From: Cypionkella sp.
GTDB lineage: Bacteria > Pseudomonadota > Alphaproteobacteria > Rhodobacterales > Rhodobacteraceae
Assembly: GCA_023255415.1 (NCBI GenBank)
Contig: JALRIN010000029.1
Location: forward strand, 1 to 38,766
Reading direction: 5' to 3'
DNA length: 38,766 bases
The translations under genes and the position numbers were made by a program. The notes beneath the pieces were generated by a model. The model saw only the letters and a list, made by a program, of their open reading frames with translations. It did not search any database and was not told where the DNA came from. This document shows positions 31,296 through 38,766 of the stretch, piece by piece. Positions within the stretch are counted from its first letter, which is position 1; every line of letters starts with the position of its first letter.

Positions 31296-31505
31296 TTAGG
31301 ATTTTGCGCGCCGCAACACGCTTGCCAGCAGAATACCAATGCAACCGATCAGCAGCAAAGCCGCTGCGATCAGTGCGTTGACCCCTGCCAGCTTTACCAG
31401 CCCCGTCACCGCAGCCACCAGTGCCAGCACCTGCAAGGCAAGGTTGCTGTCATCGACAAACAGGCTCAGCAGTTCGACAAAACTCGCCTTGATCAGCTGC
31501 ATCAT
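31296..31505 (-). CDS. Small two-helix membrane protein
   Basis: A 69-residue protein with two long hydrophobic segments (about 20-38 and 43-62) and a basic end LRRAKS. Its start overlaps the stop of the upstream membrane protein (ATGA). The family is not recognised; it is probably a partner of that protein. Confidence 0.65.
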   Translation of the reverse strand: MMQLIKASFVELLSLFVDDSNLALQVLALVAAVTGLVKLAGVNALIAAALLLIGCIGILLASVLRRAKS

Positions 31506-32248
31506 AGGCTCCGCGCCGTCAGTCTGGCGTTGCGGGCAAGGGTTGTGGTGCTGGCCGCAGCGACGCCAAGGATCGCAAGGATATAAAGCAGGGCCAAGTC
31601 CGCCCCCGGCCAGTCTGCGCCCAGCCCCTCGCCCAACCAGAACACACCAAAGGCCGTCAGCATCAGGCCTACGGCAAATTTCAGCGCGTTTTCCGGGATT
31701 TGCGTCAGCGGTTTGTGCAAGATCGCCCCGAGGCAAATCACCAAAACCACCGCCGCCAGCGCGCCAAGCCCGGCATAAAGCGTCAGCCCCCGCGCCGTGC
31801 CAACCGCGATGACGATAAACACCACCTCGACACCTTCCAACAACACCGCCTTGAAGGCCGCCAGAGCCGCCAGATAATCGGCGCGGCGCTCGGCGGCTTG
31901 ACGTGCCAATAGGTCGGTTTCCTTGGCAAAGGCCAAAGCTTCGTCATGCAAAGCGATCACCCCCGCAGCACGCAAAATCGCCTTGCGCAGCCAGCGCATG
32001 CCGAACATCAGCAGCAAGACCCCAACGACAAATTGCATCAGATGTATTGGGATGAGCGCAATCAGCGGCCCAAAGATCACAACCAGAACCACCAAAACGC
32101 CCAGCGCCAGACCAGAGCCGATCAACGCGGGTTTCCAACTGCGGGTGATGCCGACGGCCAAGACGATGGTGAAGGCCTCGACCACCTCGACCAATGACCC
32201 CAGAAAGGCGGCGGTGACGGTGGAACCAAGGGCGGTGAGGCTGGCCAT
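31502..32248 (-). CDS. COG4280-like multi-pass membrane protein
   Basis: A 248-residue protein with about seven hydrophobic segments. Two similar motifs, SLVEVVEAFTIVLAVG near the N-terminus and VLLEGVEVVFIVIAVGTARG in the middle, indicate an internal duplication with a conserved glutamate in each half. That pattern is known from COG4280 and related putative cation transporters. The substrate is unknown. It is co-transcribed with the small membrane protein downstream. The ribosome site GGAGG precedes the ATG. Confidence 0.75.
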   Translation of the reverse strand: MASLTALGSTVTAAFLGSLVEVVEAFTIVLAVGITRSWKPALIGSGLALGVLVVLVVIFGPLIALIPIHLMQFVVGVLLLMFGMRWLRKAILRAAGVIALHDEALAFAKETDLLARQAAERRADYLAALAAFKAVLLEGVEVVFIVIAVGTARGLTLYAGLGALAAVVLVICLGAILHKPLTQIPENALKFAVGLMLTAFGVFWLGEGLGADWPGADLALLYILAILGVAAASTTTLARNARLTARSL

Positions 32249-32321
32249 GTGACCTCCTGAAACGTTTGGCCTCAGGATAGCCGCTTTGACGCAAATTACT
32301 AGGCTGCAGGCTGATGCGGCC

Positions 32322-32894
32322 TTAGCGGCCGATCTGCGGCAGGGCTTGGCCTGCGTTTTCGCAGATCCAATCCCAGACGTTCTGGCAGACTTTGGTCAAG
32401 GTTTGATCCGACCGATGCACCAAAAACCACTGTCACAGAATCGGCATGTTTGGCGCGTCAAGTGTGACAAGGCGGCCGCTGCGCAGCTCTTCGATCACAG
32501 TATGGCCGGACAACAGCGCGATACCAAGACAGCTGATCACCGCCTGTTTGATCGTCTCGTTCGATTCCATTTCGGTGACCGCCACGTCGCGCGCAAGCCC
32601 CAGTTCATCAACATAGTGGTCACACAGAATCCGGGTGCCTGACCCCGCCTCGCGCATCACAAAATGCTGCAAAAGCAGGGTTTCGGGCGGCAGTTTTGCC
32701 TGCTGTGCCAAGGGATGGTCGGGCGGCGCGATGATCACATGCGGATGATTGCCCAAGACCTTGGTTGACCAAAGGTGCGCGCGGCGCAATTGCGCCACCA
32801 AAGCGGGCGGGGTCAGATTGACCGCGTCGGCCGCACCCAAGATCGAACGGCTTTGCGCCACCGCCTGTAGGGAGCGCAGCTGTTTAAAGGTCAA
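32322..32894 (-). pseudogene. cbbR: Decayed cbbR, LysR-type Calvin-cycle regulator
   Basis: The frame begins at a TTG in place of ATG with TFKQLRSLQAVAQSRSILGA and ADAVNLTPPALVAQLRR, the CbbR helix-turn-helix. It then jumps to VLGNHPHVIIAPPDHPLA, normally about 100 residues further on, so the middle is deleted. A TGA at 32433-32435 follows APNMPIL, but the same frame continues with QWFLVHRSDQTLTKVCQNVW and DWICEN to TAA at 32322, so a CGA-to-TGA nonsense change is likely. The ligand domain is destroyed. It lies divergent from the cbb remnants, its expected position. Confidence 0.85.
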
Positions 32895-32942
32895 TTGATC
32901 AAGCCGCTTGACTCATTTTTCCTGATCCAGACTTCGCTTTAT

Positions 32943-32962
32943 TGAAATTTATATAAAATTCA
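32943..32962. promoter_or_regulatory. Residual CbbR operator-like palindrome
   Basis: TGAA-A-TTTATATAAA-A-TTCA is a 20-bp palindrome apart from one mismatched symmetric pair, in the cbbR-cbbF gap. LysR-type sites contain T-N11-A dyads like this. It is probably a leftover of the ancestral operon control region. Confidence 0.45.
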
Positions 32963-33005
32963 AAATCATGAATAAAAATAGCGCAACCGTCCAAGACGGG
33001 AGGCC

Positions 33006-33552
33006 TTGATCGTGACCTTTGGCGCCGGTGTGCAGCACTATATCCTAGGCCCAAAAACCCGCAATTTCTGCTTGATCGACACAGCAAAACATATCCCCGA
33101 AACCGCAAGCGAATTTGCCATCAATGCCTCGAACTACCGGCATTGGTCCAAACCGATTCGCGCCTATATCGACAACGGAATTGCCAGAGCTGATGTCCCG
33201 CGGGAAAAGAATTTCAACATGCGCTGGGTGGCCTCTTTGGTGGCCGAAACCCATCGCATCCTGTCGCGCGACGGCATCTTTTTGTATCCGGGCGATCAGC
33301 GGCAGGGCTATGCCATGGGGCCTCTGCGCATGGTTTACGAATGCGCGCCCATCGCTTTTCTGGTAGAACAGGGGGGGGCAGACCACCAATGGCACCCCTG
33401 CCATCCTTGATCTGGCGCCCGAAAGCCTGCACGCCCGCACGCCATTTGTTTTCGGGACCATTGATAAGGTCGCTCGCGTCACCGCCTATCACGATCTTCC
33501 CGATCAAGAGGTTTCCGCCCTGTTCGGAAGCCGTGGCCTTTTTCGTATTTAA
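33006..33552 (+). pseudogene. cbbF: Decayed cbbF, fructose-1,6/sedoheptulose-1,7-bisphosphatase (5'-truncated)
   Basis: Only the C-terminal half remains. Readable parts are GVQHYILGPKTRNFCLIDTA, EFAINASNYRHWSKPIRAYI, FNMRWVASLVAETHRIL and RMVYECAPIAFLVEQ. A frameshift at the G8 run (33371-33378) leads to a premature stop. The next frame restores AILDLAPESLHARTPFVFG and ALFGSRGLFRI, ending at TAA 33550-33552. Roughly the first 150 residues, including the bisphosphate-site DGSSN region, are missing. No start codon with a ribosome site is seen. Confidence 0.9.
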
Positions 33553-33561
33553 GGAGACCTC

Positions 33562-33854
33562 ATGTCACGCAAGCACCCCATTATTTCGGTGACAGGATCG
33601 TCAGGCGCAGGAAGGACGACGGTCAAATCCACCTGTGATCAGATTTTCCGCCGCGAGGGCATCACCCCTGTCACCATCGAGGGCGATGCCTTTCATCGCT
33701 ATGACCGCGCCGCGATAAAGGCAGCGCTGAATGCACGCAAGGTAGCAGGCAATGAAGCTTTTAGCCATTTTACTAAAAATCCAATGAATTGGCCAATTTA
33801 AAGGATTTTTTCCGCACCTATGGCGCCAATGGCAAGGGCGAGACCCACCACAGG
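33562..33854 (+). pseudogene. cbbP: Decayed cbbP, phosphoribulokinase (5' part only)
   Basis: A normal start (GGAGACCTC then ATG) and the phosphoribulokinase N-terminus HPIISVTGSSGAGRTTVKST with P-loop and IEGDAFHRYDRAA. A frameshift after FSHF produces a stop at 33799-33801. The other frame continues NELANLKDFFRTYGANGKGE, THHR, as in phosphoribulokinase. The gene then breaks at 33847-33854 into transketolase sequence. The C-terminal two-thirds are gone. Confidence 0.9.
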
Positions 33855-34326
33855 GCCTTTGTGGCAGGGAATTTCCACCGCCGTCGGTATGGCCTTGGCC
33901 GAGCGAATGGCGAACGCCCGCTTTGGCGATGATCTGGTTGATGACTGGACCTATGATCTGGCCGGTGACGGCTGTCTGATGGAGGGCATTCTCCACGAGG
34001 CGATTGATCTGGCGGGCTATCTGGGGCTTGGCCGTTTGCTGGTGTTTTGGGACGACAACCGCATCACCATAGACGGCGCGACCGATCTGTCCACCTCGAT
34101 GAATGAAGGCGCGCGCTTTGCGGCGGCGGGTTGGCATGTGCAGGCGGTTGATGGCCATGACAACGACGCGATTGCAGCAGCGATTGTGGCGGCGCGCGGC
34201 GATGCACGCCCTTCGATGATCGCTTGTCGCACCATGATCGGCAAAGACGCCCCCTATCTGGGCGGCAGCCACAAGGTGCACGGCGCGCCGCTGGGTGCGG
34301 ATCAAATTGCAGCCACCCGCGCCGCA
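33847..34326 (+). pseudogene. cbbT: Decayed cbbT, transketolase (internal fragment)
   Basis: Starts abruptly at TTGPLWQGISTAVGMALAER and reads DLAGDGCLMEGILHEAIDLA, LVFWDDNRITIDGATDLSTS and SMIACRTMIGKDAPYLGG with SHKVHGAPLG. It covers only the thiamine diphosphate domain from about residue 115 on. The C-terminal 400 or so residues are absent, and the frame runs straight into GAPDH sequence. The upstream joint shares ACCACAGG with the cbbP side, compatible with a short-homology deletion. Confidence 0.9.
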
Positions 34327-34542
34327 GCCGATGGCCCGAAGCGGGGCGTGCTTGGCTATACCGACCGCCCCAATGTCTCGGCCAATTTTAATCACGACGC
34401 GCATTCATCGATCTTCCACATGGACCAAACCAAGGTGATGGGCGGCCGCATGGTGCGGATTCTGTCTTGATATGACAACGAATTGGGCTTTTCCAACCGC
34501 ATGGCCGACACCGCTGTCGCCATTGGCACCTTGATATCCTGA
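34318..34542 (+). pseudogene. cbbG: Decayed cbbG, glyceraldehyde-3-phosphate dehydrogenase (C-terminal fragment)
   Basis: In frame with the transketolase fragment, RAAADGPKRGVLGYTDRPNV, then SANFNHDAHSSIF, matches the C-terminal catalytic domain of GAPDH. TGA at 34468-34470 replaces the usual tryptophan. The frame then continues YDNELGFSNRMADTAVAIG to TGA at 34540-34542. The NAD-binding domain and active-site cysteine region are deleted. The cbbT-cbbG joint is an in-frame fusion created by deletion. Confidence 0.88.
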
Positions 34543-34562
34543 CCTCTGAAAGGAAACCCGAT

Positions 34563-35332
34563 TTGGCTTTGATTACACTTCGCCAATTGCTCGACCATGT
34601 TACCGAACACAGCGATGGCGTGCCCGCCTTCAACATCAACAATATGGAACGGGGGCTTGCGATCCTGCAAGCCAGCCGCGGCGCGCGCAAATACGCAGGC
34701 GACATCATGCTGCGGCATATGGTGCAGGCGCTGGTCAAAATGAAGACGCCTGCCTCTTATGACTATAACGTCACCATCACCGCCAAAGTGACCGAAGCTG
34801 CGCATGCTGTCGGTGCCTCGGTCGAAGGCGAATTAGGCGTTTTGGGCAGCCTCGAGACGGGAGAGGCCGCAGCCGAAGATGGCTCGGGCGCAGAGGGCAA
34901 GCTGGATCACAGCCAGCTTTTGACAGACCCCGATCAAGCGGTGGATTTCGTGCTGCGCACCAAATGTGATGCTCTGGTGGTTGCCTGTGGCACCAGCCAC
35001 GGCGCCTATAAATTCACCCATAAACCGACGGCGTGTCGGTCGAAGAGATCGAGCGCGGCATCAAAATGGGCGTGCGCAAGGTCAATATCGACACCGATTG
35101 CCGCATGGCGATGACCGGCCAGTTCCGCAAAATCGCCGGCGCCCACCCCAATGAATTTGACCCCCGCAAGTTTCTGGTGCCCGCGATGGCGGGAATGGAA
35201 AAGCTGTACCGTAATCGAATTGGCACTGCAGGCCATGCCGCCTTGATCAAGGTGATCGACATTGACGATATGGCCGCCCGCTACGCTGCAGGCAAACTTG
35301 ACCCGATCACCACTGCGGCCCGCGCGGCCTGA
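34563..35332 (+). pseudogene. cbbA: Decayed cbbA, class II fructose-1,6-bisphosphate aldolase
   Basis: Begins with TTG in place of ATG: ALITLRQLLDHVTEHSDGVP, AFNINNMERGLAI. Compared with the family there are at least three internal deletions. About 11 residues are missing before LQASRGARKYA. About 40 are missing before KTPASYDYN, including the HQDHG zinc motif. About 50 are missing at FTHKP, the last also shifting frame near 35027. The second frame reads VSVEEIERGIKMGVRKVNID and TDCRMAMTGQFRKI to the normal end AARAA. No function is possible. Confidence 0.9.
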
Positions 35333-35346
35333 ACAGGAGAAACATC

Positions 35347-36417
35347 ATGGATCAATCAAACCGTTACGCGCGCCTTGACCTGTAAAAAGCCGATCTGATC
35401 AAGGGCGGCCGCCACGTTCTTGTCGCCTATATTATGAAGCCGAAATCGGGCTATGGGTTTCTTGAGACCGCCGCGCATTTCGCTGCCAAAAGCTCGATAG
35501 GAACCAATGTGGATGTCTCGACCACCGATGATTTCACCCGCGGTGTCGATGCGCTGGTTTACGAGATTAACGAGGCGGAAAGCCTGATGCCGCTGACCTA
35601 TCCGGTCGATTTGTTTGACCGCAATATCACCGATGGGCCGGCGATGTTGAATATGCCAAAAATTCACGATTTCTGGGTGCCGCCGGATTATCTGCGCGCC
35701 TTTGACGGCCCTTCGACCACGATCAGCGATCTGTGGCGGGTGCTGGGGCGGCCACATAAGGACGGCGGTTTTATCGTCGACACGATTATCAAACCGAAAC
35801 TGGACCTGCGCCCGCAGCCCTTTGCCGACGCCTGCTATAATTTCTGGCTGGGCGACGATTTCATCTAAAGCGATGAACCCCAAGGCAATCAGAACTTTTC
35901 GCCGATGTGCGACACCATCCGCCGCAATCCACGCGCGGCTATACCGCCCTTGTGCTGTCGAAAATGGCGCGAATGCAGGGGGTTCGGGCATCCGCACCGG
36001 CACCATGAGCTTTGGCAAGACGGAGGGCGAGACCTCTGACAAGCTGATGGCCTTATGATCACCGATGACAGCGCACCCGGTCCCTATTTTCACCAAGACT
36101 GGGCGGGAATGAACCCGACCACGCCGATCATCTCGAGCGGGATGAACGCGCTGCGGATGCCGGGGTTCTTTGCCAATCTGGGCCATTCTAACCTAATCCT
36201 GACCGCTGATGGCGGCGCCTTTGGCCATATTGACGGCGCACCCGCCGGGGCGACATCCCTGTGTCAGGCCGAGCAATGCTGGAAGCAAGACGCAGACCCG
36301 TTTGAACTCGCCAAAGAGCACAAGGAATTCGCTCGCGCCTTTGAAAGTTTCCCCGGTGATGGCGATATGCTTTATCCAGAGTGGCGCAAGGCCTTGCGGA
36401 TCAATTCCGCTGCATGA
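35347..36417 (+). pseudogene. cbbM: Decayed cbbM, form II RuBisCO
   Basis: Starts MDQSNRYARLDL, very like form II RuBisCO, with TAA at codon 13 (35383-35385). Readable blocks follow: AYIMKPKSGYGFLETAAHFA, TDDFTRGVDALVYEINEAES, IIKPKLDLRPQPFADAC, and later TGTMSFGKTEGETSDKLMA, MNALRMPGFFANLGHSNLIL and FESFPGDGDMLYPEWRKAL. The codon for the carbamylated active-site lysine (FIKNDE in the family) is TAA at 35866-35868. About 20 residues after the DGPAM block and about 110 residues before RGYTALVLSKMARMQG are deleted, and at least two frameshifts are present. Confidence 0.92.
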
Positions 36418-36471
36418 CAAGAAGGTGCGTGCAAGCCATTACGCGCACCCCTCAGCCCAAGGAGCCAAAGC

Positions 36472-37158
36472 ATGACATTTGACCGATCCATCAAAATCGC
36501 CCCCTCGATCCTTTCTGCCGATTTCGCCGACTTTGGTCGCGAGATCCAGGCGATTGAAGCACAGGGGGCCGATTGGGTGCATGTCGATGTGATGGACGGC
36601 CATTTCGTGCCCAATATCACCTTTGGCCCGCCCGCCGTTGCGGCTTTTCGCAAACACGTCAAAACGGTGATGGACGTGCATATCATGATCTCGCCAGTGG
36701 ATGCCTATATCGACGCCTTTGCGGCCTCGGGCACCGATATTCTAACCCCGCATGTCGAGGCAGGACCGCATATTCACCGCACCCTGCAGGCCATTCGTGG
36801 CGCGGGCATGAAGGCAGGCGTGGCCCTGAACCCCGGCACCCCTGCCGAGGCGGTGGCGCATCTGCTAGATCTCACCGATCTGATCTGCGTGATGACGGTG
36901 AACCCCGGTTTTGGCGGGCAGAAGTTTATCGACATGACGGCGAAAATCCGCAGCCTACGCGCGATGATTGGCGATCGCCCGATCCATATTGAAATCGACG
37001 GCGGAGTTACGACGCAAACAGCGCCTTTGGTGGCAGCAGCTGGGGCTGATGTCTTGGTTGCGGGCTCGGCCGTGTTCAAGGGCGGATCTGTCGCCAATCC
37101 TGCCGCTTATGGCGAAAATATCCGCGCCATTCGCGCCGCAGCCGAAGCGGCGCGGTGA
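36472..37158 (+). CDS. cbbE: Ribulose-phosphate 3-epimerase
   Basis: A 228-residue TIM-barrel enzyme interconverting ribulose-5-phosphate and xylulose-5-phosphate. All family motifs are intact: IAPSILSADFADFG, VHVDVMDGHFVPNITFGP, DVHIMIS, VMTVNPGFGGQKFID and IHIEIDGGVT. The ribosome site AAGGAG is present. It lies 54 bp after the dead cbbM, in the cbbE position of the operon. It is the best-preserved gene of the cluster, perhaps because it also serves the pentose phosphate pathway or the sugar operon upstream. Whether it is still transcribed is unclear. Confidence 0.93.
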   Translation: MTFDRSIKIAPSILSADFADFGREIQAIEAQGADWVHVDVMDGHFVPNITFGPPAVAAFRKHVKTVMDVHIMISPVDAYIDAFAASGTDILTPHVEAGPHIHRTLQAIRGAGMKAGVALNPGTPAEAVAHLLDLTDLICVMTVNPGFGGQKFIDMTAKIRSLRAMIGDRPIHIEIDGGVTTQTAPLVAAAGADVLVAGSAVFKGGSVANPAAYGENIRAIRAAAEAAR

Positions 37159-37162
37159 GCTG

Positions 37163-37795
37163 ATGGCGCGGATCGTCTTTGACCTTGACGGCACCTTGAT
37201 CGACAGCGCGCCAGATATTCGCGCGGCGGTCAATCTGATGCTGGTTGAAGAGGGGCTCGCGCCGCTGTCCCTGCCCGAGGTGATCGGCTTTATCGGCAAC
37301 GGTCTGCCGCATCTGGTGTCCTTGGCCATGGCCGCGCGCGGGATTGACCCTGCGCGCCATGCCGAGCTGTCTGCGCGCGTCGCCCGTCATTATGACGTGG
37401 TGAATGGGCAAGAGACGGTGCTTTATCCCGGCGTGGCAGTGGTGCTTGCGGCGCTGGTTGCCGCGGGTCACAGCCTTGCGCTTTGCACCAACAAACCCGA
37501 AGCCCCGGCGCGGGACTGTTTGGCGCAGATGGGGATTGCGAAGGTATTTGACCAGGTGATTGGCGGCGACAGTCTGGCCCGCCGCAAACCCGATCCAGCC
37601 CCCCTGCTGGCCTGCGCCCCCGATCTTTATGTTGGCGACAGCGAAGTAGACGCCGAAACCGCCCTGCGCGCAGAAATCCGGTTTTTGCTGTTCACCGAAG
37701 GCTACCGCAAAGCCCCCCTCGCCGATCTGCCCCATGCAGCGCATTTCGCCGATTTCACCGCGCTTCCGACCTTGATCGAAGGCCTGATTGCATGA
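37163..37795 (+). CDS. cbbZ: Phosphoglycolate phosphatase (HAD family)
   Basis: A 210-residue HAD phosphatase that removes phosphate from 2-phosphoglycolate made by RuBisCO oxygenation. HAD motifs I-IV are present: VFDLDGTLIDS, LCTNKPEAPA, RRKPDPAP and YVGDSEVDAETA. The frame is intact and starts 4 bp after cbbE. The spacing between KPDPAPLLA and LYVGDSE is shorter than I expect for CbbZ, suggesting a small in-frame deletion of several residues, so activity is uncertain. The stop overlaps the start of the broken cbbY. Confidence 0.85.
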   Translation: MARIVFDLDGTLIDSAPDIRAAVNLMLVEEGLAPLSLPEVIGFIGNGLPHLVSLAMAARGIDPARHAELSARVARHYDVVNGQETVLYPGVAVVLAALVAAGHSLALCTNKPEAPARDCLAQMGIAKVFDQVIGGDSLARRKPDPAPLLACAPDLYVGDSEVDAETALRAEIRFLLFTEGYRKAPLADLPHAAHFADFTALPTLIEGLIA

Positions 37796-38238
37796 CCCTC
37801 GCTGCGCTGATCTTTGGCGTCAATGGCCCTGGCTGAAAGCGAAGAGTGCATCGTCAAGCCTTTAACGAGACTTTCGCAGGCGCGGGCATCGACTGGCACT
37901 GGTCGGTTGCCGATTATACCGATCTGCTGAAAACCACCGGCGGCAAAGAACGCATGCAGCGGCATCGCAAGACTATGGGCTTTGGCCCGTCCGACGCTCA
38001 AATTGCGGCTCTGCATCTGCAGAAAACCGCGCGCTATGGTGAAATTCTGGCCCAAGGCGCTTTGCCACTGCGCGCAGGCGTAGCGGATTTGATCGCACAT
38101 GCCCGCGCGATCGGGCTGCGGCTGGCGGTCGCAACCACGACAAGCCGCCCCAATTTCGACGCCGCAGATTGGACCGTTGCCAACCTGCCACGAGACTATC
38201 TGCATGATGATCTGCGAACCCTGCTACAAATCACATAA
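37792..38238 (+). pseudogene. cbbY: Decayed cbbY, HAD-family xylulose-1,5-bisphosphate phosphatase type
   Basis: The start MTLAALIFGVNGPG ends at a stop in codon 15. The ancestral DVDGTLAExEEVHRQAFNE can be rebuilt by adding one base near 37831 and one near 37846, so two single-base deletions are likely. Both catalytic aspartates of motif I are also changed (DVDGT to GVNGP). The remainder reads HRQAFNETFAGAGIDWHWSV and LPLRAGVADLIAHARAIGLR with AVATTTSRPNF to a stop at 38236-38238, while the C-terminal third is missing or shortened. Confidence 0.88.
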
Positions 38239-38327
38239 TCCAAGGGCAAAAGCGCGCTTAAGCACGAAAATCTCACCAAGACCGCCTTGCGCCGAACGGC
38301 TGCCTCAGCTACAGATCGCGCCGCGTA

Positions 38328-38403
38328 GCCCCAATAGCTCAGCTGGTAGAGCATTTCATTCGTAATGAAGAGGTCGGCGGTTCGAGTCCGTCTTGGGGCA
38401 CCA
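38328..38403 (+). tRNA. tRNA-Thr (anticodon CGT)
   Basis: The cloverleaf is complete: acceptor GCCCCAA pairs with TTGGGGC, D stem GCTC/GAGC, anticodon stem TTTCA/TGAAG with loop TTCGTAA (anticodon CGT), T stem GGCGG/CCGTC (one G-T pair) with loop TTCGAGT, discriminator A and encoded CCA. It lies 89 bp after the cbbY remnant and 99 bp before an integrase start, so it is the probable attachment site of that element. Confidence 0.96.
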
Positions 38404-38502
38404 TTTAGCTTCAGTTTCTAAGCCCAGCGCTTAGCTAAGCATCTGTTAATACACACATATTGCAACTTGCCTCAGCTTAGGCATCGATTTGTGTGGACCA
38501 AA

Positions 38503-38766
38503 ATGCTGACCAAAAACATCCCTTATACGTTTAACCGTGGTGGTTGCTTTTACTTCTCGCGTCGTGTTCCATCAGACTTGCTGCATCATTACAGCTACCC
38601 CAGAATCGTGCAGGGGCTTCGTACCAAGTCGCAACAGACAGCTAAAACACGCGCTTTGGTTGCAGCTGCAAAACTCGATGAACGTTGGTCACAATTGCGC
38701 TTGGCACATGGCGATGTCTTTGGCGCTAAGCTGCAAAAAGTTGGCACTGAAGCTGCCCTGCATAGT
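38503..38766 (+). CDS. Tyrosine integrase, N-terminal part (runs off window)
   Basis: The first 88 residues of a recombinase. TFNRGGCFYFSRRVPSDLLH followed by GLRTKSQQTAKTRALVAAAK is the DUF6538-type N-terminal domain found in alphaproteobacterial tyrosine recombinases. The catalytic domain lies beyond the window. Position directly downstream of tRNA-Thr implies insertion into the tRNA 3' end. Repeated GACCAAAA strings lie at and before the start codon (about 38496-38515). Confidence 0.85.
   Translation, partial: MLTKNIPYTFNRGGCFYFSRRVPSDLLHHYSYPRIVQGLRTKSQQTAKTRALVAAAKLDERWSQLRLAHGDVFGAKLQKVGTEAALHS

Noticed and set aside
33562..33801. Short functional kinase of 79 residues
   Set aside because: It is only the 5' part of phosphoribulokinase before a frameshift; the other frame continues the family sequence, so it is a pseudogene.

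Overview
The window looks like a chromosome or large replicon of a marine-type alphaproteobacterium of the Rhodobacteraceae. The evidence is the protein families present (a DmdA-like demethylase, a form II RuBisCO operon remnant, ArsH, and metal-resistance genes) and the moderate-to-high GC. It is a mosaic of mobile DNA, metal-resistance modules, catabolic operons and a decaying Calvin-cycle operon.

Layout. (1) 1-226: 5' end of an IS1380-family transposase gene. (2) About 300-5850: a small integrative replicon. It has a tandem heptamer array (11 exact plus 14 degenerate units), an unknown protein, an SF3 helicase, an HNH nuclease, two tiny genes and a tyrosine recombinase. (3) 6169-8435, minus strand: an arsenic operon arsR-arsC-(collapsed ACR3)-arsC-arsH, with a clear promoter/operator and a terminator. 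(4) 8678-14014, minus strand: a copper-resistance cluster (multicopper oxidase, TolC-type outer membrane protein, cupredoxin, CusF-like protein, cytochrome c, small exported proteins). (5) 14404-17053, plus strand: a nickel/cobalt-type module (CsoR/InrS-like repressor with palindromic operator, MFS exporter with His-rich tail, YqaA-like membrane protein, vestige of a second exporter tail, DUF411 protein). (6) 17054-18135: no convincing gene, but 12-bp repeats, a terminator and a tRNA-3'-end-like string, probably an old recombination scar. It is followed by an AT-rich RgpF-like gene.

(7) 19510-23796: an Lrp/AsnC regulator, then a DmdA-like methyltransferase, an enoyl-CoA hydratase and an acyl-CoA ligase, a candidate DMSP or related methylated-compound operon. 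(8) 23821-25317: a VIT/CCC1-family metal transporter and YaeQ. (9) 25397-31283: a sugar operon (FucI-like isomerase, split transketolase, FGGY kinase) divergent from a DeoR regulator with inverted operator-like sites. The kinase plus split transketolase resembles the D-apiose transketolase route, with a different isomerase family. (10) 31296-32248: two membrane proteins.

(11) 32322-38238: a cbb (Calvin cycle) operon in advanced decay. cbbR, cbbF, cbbP, cbbT, cbbG, cbbA, cbbM and cbbY remain in order but carry nonsense codons, frameshifts and many internal deletions. Only cbbE (rpe) and cbbZ keep open frames. (12) 38328-38766: a tRNA-Thr(CGT) followed directly by the start of another tyrosine integrase, probably the edge of a further integrated element. 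All functional calls rest on motif recognition by eye; no database search was possible.
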